Positions 43,228 through 54,290 of a DNA stretch of 64,000 nucleotides are shown here, in pieces. The position numbers and the translations under genes were made by a program. The stretch spans positions 121,716,561-121,780,560 of the forward strand of contig NC_064621.1 in NCBI RefSeq assembly GCF_023898315.1, in the 5' to 3' direction. Under the pieces are notes generated by a model. It saw only the letters and a program-made list of their open reading frames with translations. It was not told the DNA's origin and did not search any database. Positions within the stretch are counted from its first letter, which is position 1; each line of letters starts with the position of its first letter. The stretch comes from Schistocerca nitens. Taxonomy: Eukaryota > Arthropoda > Insecta > Orthoptera > Acrididae.

Positions 43228-45371
43228 GAAACAAGAGTTGGATTACACCAGCTATAAAAATCTCTTGCAAACATAAAGGAATACTCCACGTGTTATGTAA
43301 ACAAAGTAGTGACTCCCCCCAACTAACAGAATACTATAAAAACTACACATGTATCCTAAGAAGAGTGATAAGACAAGCAAAAAGGATGCAGAATGATGAG
43401 TACATTGACAAATCCACCAATAAAGTAAAAGCAATGTGGAATGTCATAAAAAGGGAAAGAGGGGAAATGAAAGCTTCACACACGAACATAGAAATCAAAC
43501 TCCACAATGAATCTATATCTAATCCCGAAGTTGTGGTGAACTCATTCAACAATTTCTTTACAAGCATAGCTGAAAAACTGGTCCAAAATAATCCTAACAC
43601 AAATTACCAACCAGCAAACCAAAAATATCACACATGTGCAGAATCAATTTTCATTACCAAAGTCACTGAAAATGATGTTGCAAAAGCCCTCAGAGAGTTA
43701 AAAAATTCATATTCAGCTGGAACTGATGGTATCCCAGCAGCTGTAATCAAAAATTGTGAACACACAATTGCTGAACCATTAACTCACCTCTGTGACTGTT
43801 CTTTCCAGGCAGGTATCTTCCCTGAAGCTCTGAAACTTTCTAAAGTAATTCCTGTCCTCAAAAAAGGTGATAATAAAGATGTGAATAACTACAGGCCTAT
43901 CTCAATCTCATCCTGGTTTTCTAAAGTTTTTGAAAAAAATAATGTCCAAAAAAATGATGGACTTCATTGAAAAAAAAAGATTTACTAAGTTTAGCTCAAC
44001 ATGGGTTCAGAAGCAACAAATCTGCTGAAACTGCAGTATATGATTGCATAAATACGCTTTTAGAACTGTTAGATAGAAAACAACCCATAACAGGCATATT
44101 TATGGATCTGTCAAAGGCTTTTGACACTGTTGACCAAAAAATATTACTGGAAAAATTAGAACACTACGGTATCAGAGGAATTGCAAACAACTGGATTGCT
44201 ACATTCCTAACCAATCGGATGCAGAGAGTCAGCATGAAATATACTAATAGACAAAGCAACTCAATAACTGAAATACTATCAAATAATAAAACTGTAAAGC
44301 AAGGTGTTCCACAGGGCTCAGTATTGGGACCCCTACTTTTCCTCCTCTATGTTAATGACTTGAGCCTGAATGTTGATGCACACAAAACAATAATATTTGC
44401 TGATGACACAACTGTACTCCTCAAAGGGGAGAATACAGAGGCTGTGCAAAAAGCTGTGAACTTGGCTACTGATCAACTCAGCAACTGGGCAAAAATCAAC
44501 AGATTAACTATCAACACCAAAAAGACAGCTTCCATGAACTTCCACACAACACAAAATGCAAATTCCTCTCAGCCATCTGTCACTATAAATAACCAGTCAA
44601 TAGATACCGACACTGTTTTCAAATTCCTGGGTCTGTGGGTTCAAGATAACCTGAAATGGAATACACATACAGGAAAGGTAAATGCCAGGATTTGTACTGA
44701 AAACATGTGCTAGCCTGAAAACATTAACTAGTGCATACTACGCTTACATACAAGCCCACCTAAAATATGGTGTAATATTCTGGGGAAATGCTCCAACTGC
44801 TCTGAGCACATTCAGAATCCAGAAGAGAGCAATGAGGATTATTACTGGGAGCAAACCCAGAGACTCCTGCAAACCCATCTTCAGAAAGTTGGAAATCCTT
44901 ACACTGCCTTGCCTCTACATTCTTGAGACTCTAAAATTCTTCAGAAAACACATAGTGCCAACTGACCCCAGAGTCGTAAAAAATAATAAAATACATGAAC
45001 ACAACACCAGGAAAAACGCAAACCTGCATGTTATACGTACAAACACTCAACTGTGTAAAAAGGGAGTTTTCCACATGGGCCTCCAACTGTTCAACAATCT
45101 TCCTACTAGTATTAAGTACATCGAAGACAACATAAAATTTAGCAAAGCCGTGAAGTCATATTTGTTGTGTCACTGTTTTTACTCTGTAAATGAATACTTA
45201 GCACAGTAATCGTGCTGTTCGTGTTAAATTGAAAACATTGAGCAATATAATACATTAGGATACTATAGGCTTACGTTAATATATGTTAACAATGTTAAAT
45301 GATATTTTCCGACATCTGCAACACACTGTGTACCATCAGATCACATGGAATAAATAAATAAATAAATAAAT
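42615..45371 (+). pseudogene. CR1-like LINE ORF2, 5'-truncated
   Basis: Endonuclease C-terminal half: VIICGDFNIDFLTHN, KTALDQIFANR and AGFSDHQAVILK, to a TGA at 43017. The linker (43041 on) contains an in-frame (AAT)n expansion encoding about 14 Asn. RT follows with NSYSAGTDGIPAAVIKN, VIPVLKKGDNKDVNNYRPI, MDLSKAFDTVDQKI, VKQGVPQGSVLGPLLF, catalytic IIFADDTTVLLKG and KFLGLWVQDNLKWN. The C-terminal domain has IRIQKRAMRIITGS-type sequence and HNTRKNANLH, to a stop at 45207-45209. Frame changes near 43030, 43968 and 44700 are the main defects. The 3' end is an (AAAT)n tail at 45350-45371. It is among the better preserved LINEs here. Confidence 0.85.
43186..43227. repeat. (AAT)n microsatellite inside LINE ORF2
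   Basis: About 14 AAT units, in frame with the surrounding LINE protein, where they encode poly-Asn. On the other strand they give poly-Ile or poly-Leu shadows. Confidence 0.95.
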
Positions 45372-45568
45372 TTTGACCCTGTAGAAACCAGTCATCTAAG
45401 AGGGAAGTTTCACCACACAGGTCTCAATGTAAGCATTTTGAAGTACAAACTGCCATGACACTGACCCATTTTCTTCTATAATTTGAAGGCACCCTGCTCT
45501 TCAGCACGTGGGTGCTATCCAGTTGGTGAAAGGTGAGGGAGTATCATACCTGAAAGTGTAGAAAATAC

Positions 45569-45925
45569 ACTGGAGAGCCAAAATGGTACATCTGCCTAAT
45601 ATTGTGTAGGGTTCCCATGAGCATGCAGAAGGACCCAACATGATGTGGCATGGACTCGACTGATCTCTGAAATAGTGCTGGAGGGAACTGAATCCTGAAT
45701 CCTGCAGGGCTGTCCATAAATCTGTTCAATTACGAGGGGGTGGAGACCTCTTCTGAACCGCATGTTGCAAGGCATCACAGATGTGCTCAGTAATGTTCAT
45801 GTCTGGGGAGTTTGGTGACCATCGGAAGTGTTTAAACTCAGAAGAGTGTTCCTGGAGCCACTATGTAGCAATGGTAGAAGTGTGGGTTGTCGCAATGTCC
45901 TGCTGGAATTGATCAGTTTCCATTA
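45569..45925 (-). pseudogene. Tc1-like transposase 3' fragment
   Basis: Right terminus at 45569 (CACTGGAGAGCCAAAATGG after TA) and, on the minus strand, the C-terminal catalytic part: a QQDIATTHTS block near 45900 (second Asp region) and SPNSPDMNITEHICDALQ near 45790 (Glu region). It is similar in motif order to the pseudogene at 23521-24690, but strongly 5'-truncated and frameshifted. Confidence 0.7.
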
Positions 45926-45929
45926 TGTA

Positions 45930-47093
45930 AATAAAATGACTCTCTATTTACACAATCTCCTTTTGAAGAAAATAAATGTATCGTTAGTAGTGTAATGTAC
46001 CTCTGCTGCAGTAAATATTCTATTGCTGTTCACTTGCTGTTATGTAAATAAAATCCTTTCGTTTACAGGCAATATCTTTTTTTTAAATGAAATGCAATCT
46101 TTCTGAGAGTAAACAGTTATTTAAACTACTACACCTGTGTCATTATTACTGGATCTTTTCAGCATTAAAGCTATTGAAAGATGGAAGCAAAAAAGAACAA
46201 CTTTATAAAACTTTTTTTCATTTATACACACTCAGTCAATCAGCTTCACAGAATTATCCAAATAACTGTTTTCATGTGCTTTGAATTCAGCCTGAACTGT
46301 ATTCAAGCGATTACATACATGAACATTTCATGCGAAAATTCTGCCTCCATTGATTTTGTAGTTACAGGCTCAACACTTAGGTACGTTGGTACAGGGTGGA
46401 TACACGCATAGATGCAGTACTCCAATTGATGAATATTACACTGTTATTGCGCAAATACTCAGCAGATTCATAATGCAACCCTCTCACATATGGATGTGAA
46501 GAACACAATCTATCTGTGGCAATCTGTAATGTGCACTACAGGTCTTTCAGTTTGATGACACTTAGATGTTTTAGATATAAATTCATGTCCCATTGTTTCA
46601 CATACACACACACCCATTATAGACACTTTACTGCCAAGTGTGTGAATATCATTAGGGGGGTGAGATGTGACATATGCATGTATTACATACCTATCTAGGG
46701 GTATATTCCACCATATTGCATACATAGTCCCATTCATACTGTGAATGTGCACTTAAGCACCAGCTTATTGTGCATTTTCTCTCTCTATAACCACTTCGAA
46801 GTCAAAACTACATGTAAACATTTATAACCAATGACAGTTGCATTGTATGTGTTAGGAAATATGATGTATTCAGATGACAGCGTGTGCAAAATATCGAGAT
46901 GACATCCTGTAGGCTGTGACTGTGGAAACATCTGAGTTGTCATCATTAATCACTGGATCAGATGCTCATTGCAGCTGTTCTATTCATCCTATGGCATACT
47001 CTAGCAATGCTGAAAATCCTGTGGGGTGTAACCATTGGTGTGTTGTCTGTAACAATTATAGCAAAGAAACTAAGTATCATGAAGCATACACAG

Positions 47094-47128
<35 letters not shown>

Positions 47129-47590
47129 TAATCATAATCATAATATTTAATGGTGTCACTATGTAGTGGACAACAAATGGCGATGCATACACTATCGCAT
47201 TATTAAAAAAAAATTCTCAAGGGGGGAGAGGAACTGAGCCTGCATGGCATTGGCGGCAGAGCGGGGGCACTTGTGCCAAGGTGTGTTTCATGATAACTGA
47301 AGTATTATGGGGGGGGGGGTCCCTCTCCTCCTGGGATTTGGCATGAGAGTGGATATCACGATTTGTGGAATAGCCTTGGAGAGAATGAAGTGCTGATGCA
47401 GCTGTCAGTGAAATATGACACACACAATTGTGTCTCCTGTCATATGACACCAGAAAGAAAAGTTCTGGCACGATACGTCAGCAGTTTTACCGAGAACTGG
47501 TGGTGCCCTCCTACTCACTCATACCACATCCTTTCTGCAGCATACCATGTCATAAGCCATAGGCACCTGCATACCTACTAAGACAACGTG
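45930..47590. other. Unassigned sequence with an (AAT)n run
   Basis: No gene recognised. Contains (AAT)n at 47095-47128 followed by related ATAATC/CATAAT words, and G-rich runs near 47221-47320. Confidence 0.5.
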
Positions 47591-47599
47591 TCATCATCG

Positions 47600-49140
47600 C
47601 CAACCTCGTATGACATACCTTACTCCTCTTCTGAGAATTTTGTTACCCTGTACCCGTCTGACCATTGACCATGATACATTCACATGCCATCAGTAAATAC
47701 AGAGACTTACTAAATGATAAAACATGCTGAGGCTGATGCCAGACATACAACAAACTCAGTTCTACAATTCCAATCAGTTCTTTCAAGCAATGGAAAGCAC
47801 TGTATCGACTCACCAGCAGTAATTAGAACCCTCACTATCTGCTCCTCCACAACAACCATCCCCTGCCTGACAATCTGAGACAAGTCTACTCAATTATGTT
47901 CTGTCTTTCTTACTTAAATACCAATTTACCCCGGATGCATCCATCAATATCTGAAACAATAGCACCTGAAACTTCCTGGCGGATTAAAACTGTGTGCTGG
48001 ACCGAGACTCGAACTCGAGATCTTTGCCTTTCGCGGGCAAGTGCTCTACCAACTGAGCTACCCAAGCATGACTCACGACACGTCCTCACAGCTTCAATTC
48101 TGCCAGTACATCGTCTCCTACCTTCCAAACTTCACAGAAGCTTGTCTGCGAGCCTTGTAGAACTGGCACTCCTGGAAGAAAGGGTATCATAGAGACATGG
48201 CTTAGCCACAGCCGGGGGGATGTTCCCTGAATGAGATTTTCACTCTGCAGTTGTGTGTGCGCTGATACGAAACTTCCTGTTCTAGAGAACTTGCCCGTGA
48301 AAGGCAAAGGTCCTTAGAGTCTTGGTCTGGCACACAGTTTTAATCTGCCAGCAAGTTTCATATCAGTGCACACTCTGCTGCAGAGTGAAAATCTCATTCT
48401 GGAAACAACAGAATATGCTTCGAGTCAAACAGTATGGTTTGTGTCCTAACATCTCCCGTGGTGACTAACTCCTATGTAACCAAACCAACTCCATCAGTCC
48501 ACATCTTTTGATGTAATGATGATACCACTTCCCTAGCCCTCTACCCTACACTTCAGATATGCCAACGATGACTCTAAATTGACTTAAATCCTTTTACCTC
48601 CTGGTACACCCACAGGCTCCTCAGGTTCAACCTTTCTAAAACCCACACAATAATTATAGGAAGCACCATCTGCAACATCTTCCAACTCACCACTTACAAG
48701 CACCCTATTGTGTTTAGTAGTACACTAAAATATCTGGCACTCTTCCTTGACTTGCAACTAACATGAAAACCTAACCTATTAACTATGCAACTGCAAGGAA
48801 ATAATAGACTAATTGTACTAAAATAACTGACTGGCTGAGCTTTGGGTTGCACCCCTCCACCATCCTCTACATGTACAAAATGTTGATTTGACATTCTCTC
48901 CTATACAAACATTTAGTGGATATCTGCACCACTGTCAGCCCTTCCAAATCGTTCAATGTGGTGCACTCTGCATTGAATTCCGCATCTGCTTACCTTCTCC
49001 CATGAGGATCCTCTTCCATTCCATCGAATTCCTGCTTAACCTCACCAACATTAAACATCTCTGTACATCCTCCACTATGCAAACTACACTCCAGCAGTCC
49101 CATTGTTTCCTCTCTGTTCACCAATGATGGTATGATGCTG
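47600..49140 (+). pseudogene. Jockey-like LINE RT C-terminal remnant
   Basis: Very degenerate plus-strand RT remnant. After a tRNA-like composite repeat (47967-48405) it shows a YANDDSKLT block near 48560, which may be the catalytic YADD region, then FNLSKTHTIIIG and LKYLALFLDLQLT near 48740, equivalent to the conserved 'KYLG..LD..LTW' thumb motif of jockey/I-type elements. Many stops. The sequence before the composite repeat is assigned only by continuity. Clade assignment is tentative. Confidence 0.5.
47967..48405. repeat. tRNA-like composite dispersed repeat
   Basis: On the minus strand 47997-48069 folds as a tRNA-like unit: GTAGCTCAGTTGGTAGAGC (D-arm with A box), TTGCC-CGCGAAA-GGCAA (anticodon arm) and GAGTTCGAGTC (B box), with a near-complete acceptor stem. 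The same domain reappears in inverted orientation at about 48270-48361 but with a mutated T-arm. GAGATTTTCACTCTGCAG near 48235 and its inverse near 48380-48400 bracket the second part. The whole is two copies of a repeat arranged head to head, not a tRNA gene: no terminator and non-canonical loop bases. Confidence 0.65.
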
Positions 49141-50458
49141 TCTGTGCCTGTACCGACATCCAACAGTCCCTGCCCGTACACAGACTCAATATCCTGTTCC
49201 TACATAACTCCAAACAACACCTTTCCCGAGATAATTAAATCTACCCTAACATTTGTCAGTCCTACAGCTAAAGCTGCACCCCACCATCGCACTCCACATC
49301 TGGGCTGCTCTTCTCTCTCCATCCCTGGTGCTCTCTCCCTGTCCCTTCTCTTTATACCACATCCTGTCCACACATCCGTCTGTATGTCTTCCCATTATCC
49401 ACTTCAGCACCTGATTGCATCTTCATCTTCATAATTACTATCTAACGGACTCCTATATTTTTTATCTGCATACTTGTACCCTATGGAACTCATTTTCTAA
49501 TCCTCAGACTTGTCACAGTGTACGTCCTTTACCTTTTTAGTGTAAGTGGAATGCTTTTTAATGTATGTTGCCATCCTTTCCAATGTGTTTTAAATATTTG
49601 TTTTTTCTTTTTATCCTCATTGTTTTATCAATTTGTTTGTAATTTTTAAAAATGAAGAAAAACAGCAGTATAATTTTTTGTAAACCATGTTAAACATTCA
49701 TCTTCTTAGAGATATTAAAAAGTTTATTAATACATATCATTTAACTTTGTTTGTTATGTCTTTGTTTATATTTTTGAAGTATTTGGCTGAAGAGCAGGAC
49801 GCTGTACTATGGACATCCTACTCCCGGACATATGGGATGAAGGGAATGAAATAATGATAGATAAAAAATGTAATATTCTAACTACATATTATGAGGACAT
49901 GTCTGATGTGTAATTATGTCGCAAGTAATGCTACATGTATTTGTGCTTTTCACATGTTTATTGTTTCCAGTTTCCTATTTGGCTCAAAAATGCAAAATCG
50001 CGACAATGGAATAATAAAACCACACAGTGAAATGGGGCCAGAGTTGTCTATTTTCAAAAAAGAAATTATACCTATGTTTAACATTACTGCATTGACCTTT
50101 TGGTTCTAGTATCACAGTTCTGTGTTTTGACGCAGTGGCAATTTCATTCTGCATGTATCATTACCACAAACTTTTGTAAACCCTCGTCGCCGGTTTTGTA
50201 AAGGCCTCATTGCTACTGCTGTGGAGGCCGAGTTTGTGAATTTGTGAAATGGCTTCTAGTGCAGTACACCGCTAAGACAATTTCTGCCTGCACTATTACA
50301 CAGCTATGCCCCAGTGTCAGGCGGATGAAGGATCTACAAAACTCCAAAAAATTATTAACAAAGTCACACAAATGAGTTAAAAAGGTTTACTTATCTTTGT
50401 GACTTGTTGAATGACGAAGTCTGCAGCACTGCATGTAATATAACAAAAAAGGGTCACA
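49141..50458. other. Unassigned sequence
   Basis: The first 300 bases are pyrimidine-rich and may belong to the LINE remnant upstream. The rest is AT-rich with no recognised gene. Confidence 0.45.
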
Positions 50459-50773
50459 ATGTGTGTGTGTGTGTGTGTGTGTGCGTATGTGTGTGTGTGT
50501 GTGTGTGCGTATGTGTGTGTGTGTGTGAGCGCGCGCGTATATTGCACGCGTGCCTGCCCACAACACACACACACACACACACACTCACTCTCTCTGTCTC
50601 TCTCTCTTGTAGATCTGAACTCGTCAGATTAACATGTTGAATGCCAACTGCAGCGTGCGCACGTGCGCGCCGACAACACTCTCTCTCTCTTGTAGATCTG
50701 AACTCGTCAGATTATCATGTTGAATGCTAACTGTAGCGTGCGCGCGGGCGTGCCCACAACACATACACACTCA

Positions 50774-50809
<36 letters not shown>

Positions 50810-50860
50810 TGTAGATCTGAACTCGTCAGATTAACATGTTGATTGCTAACTGTAGCTTCT
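50459..50860. repeat. (TG)n/(CA)n/(TC)n cluster with tandem 80-120-bp units
   Basis: (TG)n with GC interruptions at 50459-50530, (CA)n at 50563-50583, then three tandem units each starting TCTTGTAGATCTGAACTCGT (50606, 50688, 50807) and sharing ACATGTTGAATGC and GCGTGCGCGC words. Unit length differs because the (TC)n tract between copies varies (longest at about 50771-50806). Noncoding. Confidence 0.85.
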
Positions 50861-51346
50861 GTCAGTCACTATGTACCTCTGTTCCATGCGTCAGCGTTTT
50901 TGCGATTCATACTGTCTTCGCCAATATCCGTGCTGCAACCAGTGCCATCATCTGTGCTCCATGTCATCGCGGACTTCGCAAGACATATTTTCCATTATTC
51001 TCAGGCAGGATCATGCGTCGTCACCTGCCTCTCTTCCATTCTCAGTCATCATTCCTGTTTTCCGTGCATCCTGACACTACCACATTTGGCGCATATTTTC
51101 ACAGGATCCGCTACATAAACTTATCTTTACACAGAGGTGAGTGTGTTGCCTGTGTACTCACACACAGTTCTGAAGATTTGCTGTTATGTTCAGCTTAAAC
51201 TGTGTCTAATACAACATACAGTTTTCTGCAGCAAGTTATCAAATACCAAGTTCCAAAACAACTCATTTGGAGAAACATTCTTTTCTTTCTGATGGTATAA
51301 AATGTTTTCACACTGGATGGATTTTCCTCAACATTTCTAAAGCACA
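50861..51346. other. Unassigned sequence
   Basis: Overlapping open frames at 50836-51198 come from moderate-complexity sequence and match no family I know. No repeat boundary seen. Confidence 0.45.
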
Positions 51347-51509
51347 GTCATGGACTGTGCAGCTGGACCCGGCGGAGGTTCGAGTCCTCCTTCGGGCATG
51401 GGTGTGTGTGTTTGTCGTGAGGATAATTTAGGTTATGTAATGTGTAAGCTTAGGGACTGATGACCTTAGCAGTTAAGTCCCATAAGATTTCACACACATC
51501 TGAACACAT
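51347..51509 (+). mobile_element. tRNA-derived SINE, 5'-truncated
   Basis: 163 bp flanked by the exact 13-bp repeat TTTCTAAAGCACA (51334-51346 and 51510-51522). The head begins in the anticodon arm and retains a B box (GAGGTTCGAGTCCTCC); the body has GGGACTGATGACCTTAGCAG and AGTTAAGTCCCATAAG, as in the other SINEs. The A box is missing, so this copy probably cannot be transcribed from its own promoter. Confidence 0.88.
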
Positions 51510-51859
51510 TTTCTAAAGCACAACGTAAACAGCTTGTGTCAGTGTGTGATTTCTTGTATTTGTTTTGGCAATAAAGGGGCCAGCAATCTTGTTAATGTGT
51601 TGATGGTAGCGAGACTGTTTCTCTCCTCGAAAATGTTATGCCCGTTTGGCTTACGCCAGTGACTGCCAAAAGTGATAAATACGACACTTATGAGACGATA
51701 GGCATCGACAGAGAACCGCATTTAATTCTGTAACAAACTGCAGTTACTGTTGAGCATTTCATAACTGTTATTGAAAAGATGGCGTTGTCGGTTTCAGTAG
51801 ATTCTATCATTGAATTTCTCTGATCAGTCGTTACAAATAACTTGAGTAATACACCTCAA

Positions 51860-53110
51860 TACACCAATAAAAGTAATGTGCACCATAAAAACTTTAAAGC
51901 CTTTGTTTAAGAAAGGAGATAAAGAAATTCATCTCCAGTTTCACTTTTGTCACCACTGTAGAAAAATTTAGAAAACATAATATCCAGTCAGCTTCTTAAA
52001 CATGTGACAGCAAATAATATGTTGTCAAAATCACAGCTTGAAAGTCTAATGGTTTCCGATAGTGAGAAGGCTATCTACATACACAGAGTTCAATTAATTA
52101 GTTAGACAAGGAACTATGGGGCATTGGCATATTTGGAGATCTATCAAAGACGTTTCATTGTGTATATCACAGTATCCTTTTAAGTAAATCACAGTATTGC
52201 AGTGCAAAAGGAAATGCTGTAAAAGGATTCAAATCCTACATATCTGTGTTATTAGGAATGAGATGTGTATTAACCTATTATGCATCGTCCATCTGGGACT
52301 AATTACATGTCGTGTTCCTCAAGGTTTCATCTCAGGGGACTTCCATTTTCTTGTGTGTGCCAGTCACAATTCATGGGTAATATTACCAGATCACAGGTTT
52401 GTCTTCTTTGCATATGACACAAATGTTACAATAAATAGCAAATCAGTTATAGTCTCATAATGACTGATTAATTAAGTTTTCATGGATGTTAATTTGATAA
52501 ACAAACCTATGTCACTTTGAAATAAAAAGCTATGAGCAGTTCAGGAACAGTAAGAGGTTGCTCACCATTATAGGCCTGAAATATGATGACAAGTTGATAG
52601 AAAAAGTTGACAGTGTTAGATTCTTGGGACAACATCTCGATAATCAGTTCAACATACAGGAGCATACCACAGAGCTCCTGAATCGTTAAACAAATAGACA
52701 TAGGTGAGATAAAAATAAAAAGCCAGCATGTTTTGTTTATATTCGTTCCATGGGATTATTTCTTGGATAACTCATTCAGCTAAGTTTAAGCTTTCACAGT
52801 CCAGTAACATGAGATAAGAATTATCTGTGATGTATTCTCAAGAACTTCCTGCAGAGGACTGTTTAAGGAACGAGGGATACTAACTATTGCTTACCAATGC
52901 ACTTATTCCTTAATGAAATTTATCATTAAAAGTTAATCCAAAAAGAACGCCATTGTTGAGGCATATACATGTTAAATAGCTAGTGAGCAGCTATAAGAAG
53001 TGTAACTATTAATCAAGGAGGAGCCTTAAGAATCTAATGATGGCCAATTCCTTATACTCCAGCAGTGAATTTCTTATGAGAGCCAACTCATGTACATGTT
53101 TTACTAATAA
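51860..53110 (+). pseudogene. Highly degenerate LINE RT remnant
   Basis: Scattered RT words in varying frames: KPLFKKGDKE near 51895, CRVPQGFISGDF near 52315 (the VPQGS block), FFAYDTNVTI near 52405 (FADDT region), VDSVRFLGQHLDNQFN near 52600, and RTSCRGLFKERGILT near 52845, a C-terminal motif of CR1/jockey-type elements. Dense stops and indels make this one of the oldest LINE copies in the window. Confidence 0.65.
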
Positions 53111-53511
53111 TAACAGATAACCCGAGCATTAAGTGTAGTTTGACAATACAAATTCAGTACTATAATGTGATCATTGTAAATAATTGCTGTAGAACGTATT
53201 TTCTGTTTGATGATACATGGTTACAATAGTCTAATAACTATCATATGCACATCAGTCTATTGAATATTTAAATGTCTTGTGAGAAATTTTTTTACTACCT
53301 GAAATGAAATTATCTTTAAGATTTTTTGACATATTCCACATCCATGAGCACCATTCCACTTGGGATTTGAGGAAGGTGCATTAGCATACCTATTTTTCTA
53401 TATAAATATTTATTGAACCGTTTTGTTTTCTAACATGTTTTACGTCCTGGAGATCTTTCACTGGATCTGTTGCAACTAAAAGTACCCCTGATCTCATCCT
53501 TACAGTGTTAT
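53111..53511. other. Unassigned AT-rich sequence
   Basis: Possibly the LINE 3' UTR in its first part; nothing else recognised. Confidence 0.4.
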
Positions 53512-53697
53512 GTGTGTAAATTCCTAAGGGGCCAAACTGCTTAGGTCTCCGGTCTCTAGACTTACACACTACTTAAACTAACTTATGCTAAGAACAACAC
53601 ATACACCCATGCCCGAGGGAGGACTCGAATCTCCGGCAGGAGAGGCCATGCAGTCCGTGACATGGCGCCTCAAACCACGCGGCCACTCCACGCGGCA
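53512..53697 (-). mobile_element. tRNA-derived SINE, minus orientation
   Basis: On the minus strand the head reads GCCGCGTGGAGTGGCCGCGT and, after an anticodon-arm-like segment, a B box GAGATTCGAGTCCTCC; the body has the GTGTAAGTCTAGAGACCGG region and an AAGCAGTTTGGCC segment. It is a diverged relative of the SINEs at 39-40 kb. No clear target duplication was found, so boundaries are approximate. Confidence 0.75.
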
Positions 53698-53989
53698 TTA
53701 ATCTCTCCACATGTTCGATCATGTTACCTACTTGGCAATTAGAAGACTGACATTTTGTCTGTTTGAGACATTTAGCTTCACTGTTATTAGCATCAGTTTG
53801 ATTTCCTCTTAGTAATGTCATATACATAGGACCAGAGCTATTAAGGCAAATTGTTTCACATACATAGTTGAGTGTTGTGCAAAAGGATTTGACTTTGCAA
53901 GGGCAGTACTGATAACAGATCAAATACGCCAAAGGGAAAGGGGACAACATAGAAGTCAACTGGTTGATTCTTGACACAGAGGGGTGAAG

Positions 53990-54290
53990 TTGTCAGTCTC
54001 TGTAACTCAGTGGACAGCAAATTTGGCCACTATGTGGATGTCCCACAGTCGAGTTTCGGTTCTGGCTGGGATTTTTGATTGGTGGGAGAGCTGAAATAGG
54101 ATGCACTTAGCCTCATGATGCTATATGAGGAGCTACTTGATTGAGGAGTGGTGGCTAAGGTGAAGAGAGCCAACAACGACTGGCATAGCAGTGTGCTGAT
54201 GACATGGCTCTTCATACAGCATCCGAATGACGCCATTGGTAGATTATGACAGGGTAGTCGATTGGTACTCATTCTTCTATCCGGACCAGA
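53990..54290 (+). repeat. Second type of tRNA-like SINE, degenerate
   Basis: TCTGTAACTCAGTGGACAGC resembles an A-box arm, and CAGTCGAGTTTCGGTTC a mutated B box, followed by CTGGCTGGGATTTTTGATT. The 3' part contains GGTAGTCGATTGGTAC, which I associate with a different orthopteran tRNA-headed repeat. Decayed, boundaries approximate. Confidence 0.5.

Noticed and set aside
47997-48069. A functional tRNA gene
   Set aside because: A cloverleaf is possible, but loop bases are non-canonical, a mismatch lies in the acceptor stem, no T-run terminator follows, and the unit is part of a duplicated dispersed repeat.
50377-50640. Cys-Val and Thr-His repeat proteins on both strands
   Set aside because: Translations of (TG)n/(CA)n microsatellites.
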